64,000 bases of DNA from Sipunculus nudus (taxonomy: Eukaryota; Annelida; Sipuncula; Golfingiida; Sipunculidae). The notes below the pieces were generated by a model. That model worked only from the letters and a program-made list of their open reading frames with translations. It was not told the origin of the DNA and searched no databases. A program made the position numbers and the translations under genes. Shown piece after piece: positions 60,901 to 64,000 of the stretch; within the stretch, counting starts at the first letter, position 1; every line of letters begins with the position of its first letter. The stretch covers positions 45,069,678 to 45,133,677 of the forward strand of contig CM049307.1 in the NCBI GenBank assembly GCA_026874595.1. The letters run 5' to 3'.

Positions 60901-63268
60901 CCCAGTGCATCAAACTCTGGGGAAGTTTGATGTATTGGCCTGATATTTTGACCTGTCTATGTGTCTTTGATGGTGTTCTCATTTACTAGACAGGGAGGTG
61001 CCACCTACATTGACTTTTGCAGTGTATGCGCCTGCTTATTTCTACAGAGGAATTTGATACATCAGCCTAAAATTGGGCTTGTTTATACATATCGGGTAAC
61101 TTTATAGTGTACAAGACTGGTGGCGCCACCTCCAATAATTTTTGCACAGTGTATGTCCTTGCTTATTTCACAGGATTTGACATATATGTCTGACATTGGG
61201 TATATGTATATATCTCTTCGTTGTATACAAGACTGGCGGTGCCAGCTACAGTCATTGTATCCGCCAAAACAGTTTGTGGATACTTTGTTTTCAGTCAGAC
61301 ACCGCCTCTGCCGCCACCGTCGCATAGGTTTCTGGAGAACTCCTCCGTAACCACTGAGCAGAATATTTTAAAATTAAGAATTATGATTGGGTCACATGTG
61401 AACTGCTGCACCCTCATTTTTGGTTGACCTCTGACCTTTCCTCTCTGCCCAGCGTCCATTTGTGCGTCTGTTTCCACACATAAACCCACATTTCTCAGGA
61501 ACCGTTTGACCGATCAGGCTAAAAATTTTGCACAAATGTAGTCCTTGGATAGCTTTATAACATACATTAAAAATGGTGGTGCCACCTGCAACCATTTTTG
61601 CACAGCGTCCATCTGTTCATTTGCTTTGGGATAAAAACACTCATATCTCTGCATTAGTTGGACTTATCCAGCTGAAATTTTGCATGTGTATACATCCTGG
61701 ACAGCTTTCTTGATTTTATGACAGGTGGCGCCACCTACATTCACGTTTAAGCTGCAGACATCCAAGCTCATATCTCGGGAACCGTTTGACCAGTTGGGCC
61801 AAAATTTTGCATGTGTATAGATCTCCCATAGGTCTTAATCATACACAAAATTAGTGGCGCCACCTGCCACCATTTTTGCACAGCGTCCATTTGGTTATCT
61901 GCCTCGGGATAAAATCACTCATATCTCAGGAGTTGTTTGACTTAAAGACCTGAAATTTTGCAGGTTTATACATCTTGGATAGCTTTCTGGATTTTGTGGC
62001 AGGTGGCACCACCTACATTTATGTATATGCTGCAGACATTCAGGCTTACATCTCAGGACTGGTTTGACATATCCCCCTGAAATTTTGCATGTGTATAGAT
62101 CTCACATAGGTCTTAATCATACACAAAATTAGTGGCGCCACCTGCCACCATTTTTGCACAGTGTCCATTTGGTTATCTGCCTCGGGTTAAAATCACTCAT
62201 ATCTTGGGATTTGTTTGACTTAAAGACCTAGTTTGCAGGTTTATACATCTTGGATAGCTTCCTGGATTTTGTGGCAGGTGGCACCACCTACATTTATGTA
62301 TATGCTGCAGACATTCAGGCTTACAACTCAGGACTGGTTAGACATATCCCCCTGAAATTTTGCATGTGTATAGATCTCACATAGTTCTTAATCATACACA
62401 AAATTAGTGGCGCCACCTGCCACCATTTTTGCACAGCATCTGTCTGTTTGTCTGCCATGGGCTAAAATCACTCATATCTCAGTAGTGGTTTGACTTATCT
62501 GCCTAAAATTTTGCATGTTAATACATCTTGGACAGCTTTCTCGATTTCGTGGTAGGTGGCGCAACCTACATACACATTTCGGCTGCAGACATCCAGGCTA
62601 TTATGCAACACACCTCACTCTATTTCCACTTGCCACTCAATCTATGCCTCACTTCACCCGTCCCACTCTGATTTTGGCAGATACATGTAGTTGCTTGTTG
62701 ACTACCCGTATTATAGTTTTTTTGTTATGTGCACCCATGCCAGAATTTCAGCAGTGATGTTTGTTTAATTGATTCTTGTTCTAAGTGTTTAGTTCTTGCA
62801 TTGCTCATATACATGTTACACATGTTCTTGAAAAGTAATGGTCCAGCTTTGAAGCATTATAACTGGTGTAATCTCATTTCACAGGTTCGCATTAGGCCTG
62901 TAGGCCTTGTTTAATTTAAAGAGAAGTATGCTGCAGCAAAAAAAAAAAGGTTTCCGATGTTATATCATTAGGGACGGTAAAGATTGATATTATGTTATTT
63001 TTATGGTTTATTATTGATAAAGAAGAATGAGGGATAATAAAAAAAAGAAAAATCAGTATTTTACTGTTATAGCAGAGGAATCAGATCAATTACCACATCC
63101 TAGGTTGTTAATGTTTTATAAATGTTTTTACAGGTTTGTCAATAGTGTAGTGTACTATGGTCTCACCATGAATGCTGGAAACCTGGGCAGTAACATCTAC
63201 ATCAGTGTCAGCCTGTCAGGGCTGGTTGAGCTACCAGCGTATGCCCTGTCATTGTATGTACTTGACAG
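54906..63268 (+). CDS. SLC22-family organic ion transporter (5' part, four exons; continues beyond window)
   Basis: Plasma-membrane major-facilitator transporter for organic cations, anions or carnitine. ATG at 54906 follows an in-frame TAA two codons upstream. Exons are 54906-55157 (phase 0), 56849-57279, 58604-58822 and 63134-63268, all with GT/AG sites. The split codons give Leu (CT|G) and Trp (TG|G). Exon 1 has TM1 (KLFWGLALLNVFQAVHQVHM) and a Cys-containing extracellular loop with an NTT sequon, shorter than the usual SLC22 loop. Exons 1-2 join in the family phrase SIVTEWKLICKD. Exon 2 carries the loop 2-3 motif GKFSDKYGRRP and TM2-TM6. Exon 3 has VPESPRWLL, diagnostic of SLC22, and the start of the large cytoplasmic loop. 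Exon 4 covers TM7-8. The last exon ends at AG|GTGAG in phase 2, so the remaining four or so helices lie beyond 64 kb. The exact subfamily (OCT, OCTN or OAT) cannot be decided. Confidence 0.93.
55562..56411. mobile_element. hAT-type non-autonomous element in SLC22 intron 1
   Basis: The element proper is 55570-56403 (834 bp). It starts CAGGGTTGGGGCCAGGTAC and ends with the exact inverse of the first 18 bases (TACCTGGCCCCAACCCTG). It is flanked by the 8-bp direct repeat TTATATGT at 55562-55569 and 56404-56411. Both ends carry arrays of GTACCT in many direct and inverted copies. There is no transposase. Both the CAG ends and the 8-bp duplication fit hAT. Confidence 0.93.
56412..56848 (+). other. 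Remainder of SLC22 intron 1
   Basis: Contains a GTTTGTCT-type short tandem run near 56410-56450 and no coding signal. It ends in the acceptor TGTGTTTCAG. Confidence 0.6.
57280..58603 (+). other. SLC22 intron 2
   Basis: No gene was recognised. It contains TAGGTCACTGTGACCTA near 57969, a palindromic motif common in invertebrate intronic repeats. It ends in the acceptor TATTTTAG. Confidence 0.6.
59090..60080. repeat. Degenerate tandem repeat in SLC22 intron 3 (TTCTTCTC unit)
   Basis: Three or four diverged units of roughly 180-320 bp share, in order, the landmarks CTTCTTCTC, CAGAAATGATCC, AGTTTGTTCAAATGGTT and GGAAGCTGAA, beginning near 59245, 59563 and 59741, with a partial unit near 59950. 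It is non-coding. Confidence 0.7.
60590..60860. repeat. Short diverged repeats in SLC22 intron 3 (CAGCCAGGT unit)
   Basis: Repeated phrases TTTGGCAGACTGC / TTCTGGCAGACTGC, TATTTATAG and GTCAAGAGTTCACTCAG appear two or three times in 270 bp. Confidence 0.6.
60990..62600. repeat. Tandem repeat of about 276 bp in SLC22 intron 3, centred on GTGGCGCCAC
   Basis: The landmark TTAGTGGCGCCACCTGCC occurs near 61851, 62129 and 62404, a period of 278 then 275 bp. Each unit is itself two diverged half-units: one around AGTGGCGCCACCTGCC followed by TTTTTGCACAG, the other around GGTGGCACCACCTACAT followed by GCTGCAGACAT. More diverged units extend left to about 61000. It is non-coding. Confidence 0.88.
62601..63133 (+). 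other. End of SLC22 intron 3
   Basis: No gene was recognised. It ends in the acceptor TTTTTACAG before exon 4. Confidence 0.6.
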
Positions 63269-64000
63269 GTGAGTTCAACACAATCACAATGACAATATCA
63301 TTAGAGATTCACTGAAAAGGAGACTTCAGAACAAATAAAACAGGGGCTCAGTGATCATGTACTCCAACCCACTTACCGTAGATGCGTGTTTTGCCGCCGC
63401 ACGTCGTCTAATGACCGCACCCCATGTTCATAAAATATCTGGAAGGCTCCTTCACTGGAGTAAAAAATTCCCAAAACCTTACTTAATGGCCACACCACAT
63501 TCTCACCACGTTCCATTGCTGGGTGGTGTATGGGAACAGAATAGTATGCTGCGGTATGCTGATATGTGGTCAGGCATAACAGTTTGGGAAACAGTTGCAA
63601 CTGTGTATGTTGCTTGGCTTTGCTAATTAATTAATTTTATTATTGGTTAAACAGCCTGATCTACCCAATTAAAAAAGATGACAATTCGTTCGGTTAATGA
63701 CGACTCATCCAAGACGAATCCTAGTAGGGCCACAAAATTAATTTGACACATTACTGAATGCCGGAGAATCTTGCGCCTTTAACTTGGCTAATTAAAGTTC
63801 AATGGAACATCAAAGCATTGTACGGCACAACGGTAATTTAAATATTATTTAGACATTATACATTGTTGGTCATTTAACAACAAAACATTTAAATAAACGA
63901 CACCCGCCTCGGTGATCATATTGCCAGAACGCCTCGGGTTGTGCTAATCATAATATATGCAAAATGGTGTCTGAACCATCAACTGTCAAAACATGCCACA
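63269..64000 (+). other. SLC22 intron 4 (start), to the window edge
   Basis: It follows the donor AG|GTGAG. The frames at 63351-63626 overlap on both strands with no recognised domain and look non-coding. The next SLC22 exon is not in the window. Confidence 0.6.

Noticed and set aside
61083-61595. Overlapping frames in SLC22 intron 3
   Set aside because: They fall inside tandem repeats and exist on both strands.
1-64000. CRISPR arrays, operons, ribosome-binding sites, prophage or bacterial features
   Set aside because: Spliced genes, LINEs and hAT elements show that this is animal nuclear DNA. The regular repeats seen are microsatellites and intronic tandem repeats.

Overview
This is a 64 kb piece of an AT-rich, intron-bearing, repeat-dense animal nuclear genome. 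Spliced genes with GT/AG introns, L1/Tx1-type LINEs, hAT-type non-autonomous transposons and (TA)n microsatellites all point to a metazoan. The expanded Golgi sulfotransferase family and the style of the intron repeats suggest a marine invertebrate (lophotrochozoan or invertebrate deuterostome). The species cannot be fixed from the sequence.

From about 3.3 to 51.8 kb the window is one tandem array of minus-strand carbohydrate sulfotransferase genes (Sulfotransfer_2, CHST8-14/HNK-1ST-like) at different stages of decay. Two copies look complete (22.5-24.6 and 40.6-44.5 kb). A third (3.35-4.9 kb) has intact membrane and catalytic exons but no recognisable local first exon. Each complete gene has the same three-exon plan: (1) a start exon whose coding part is 10 nt, encoding Met-Gly/Ala-Tyr plus the first base of a Gly codon, (2) an exon of 146 or 158 nt carrying the type II membrane anchor, and (3) a single roughly 1 kb exon with the whole catalytic domain. 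Terminal-exon pseudogenes lie at 9.5-10.5, 16.3-17.1, 35.9-36.9 and 50.9-51.3 kb. Relic membrane exons lie at 25.3 and 37.4 kb, and extra start exons at 12.5, 34.5 (start codon lost) and 47.1 kb. Flanking and intronic DNA is duplicated along with the exons, so many stretches without genes can be aligned to each other.

Transposons have cut into the array. A nearly full-length L1/Tx1-like LINE (minus strand, 26,451-31,742) sits between two 16-bp target-site copies inside a duplicated segment, and the empty site survives in the paralogous segment near 5.77 kb. An older, heavily mutated LINE of the same broad type (plus strand, about 17.4-21.9 kb) lies between a pseudogene and the second intact gene. 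Two short hAT-type elements with 8-bp target-site duplications lie at 2,121-2,592 and 55,570-56,403.

The right end (54.9 kb to the window edge) holds the first four exons of an SLC22 organic-ion transporter gene on the plus strand, which runs out of the window. Its introns are full of tandem repeats, including an approximately 276-bp repeat built around the palindrome GTGGCGCCAC.

The sulfotransferases would act in the Golgi lumen on glycans and the SLC22 protein at the plasma membrane. I see no functional link between them beyond proximity.
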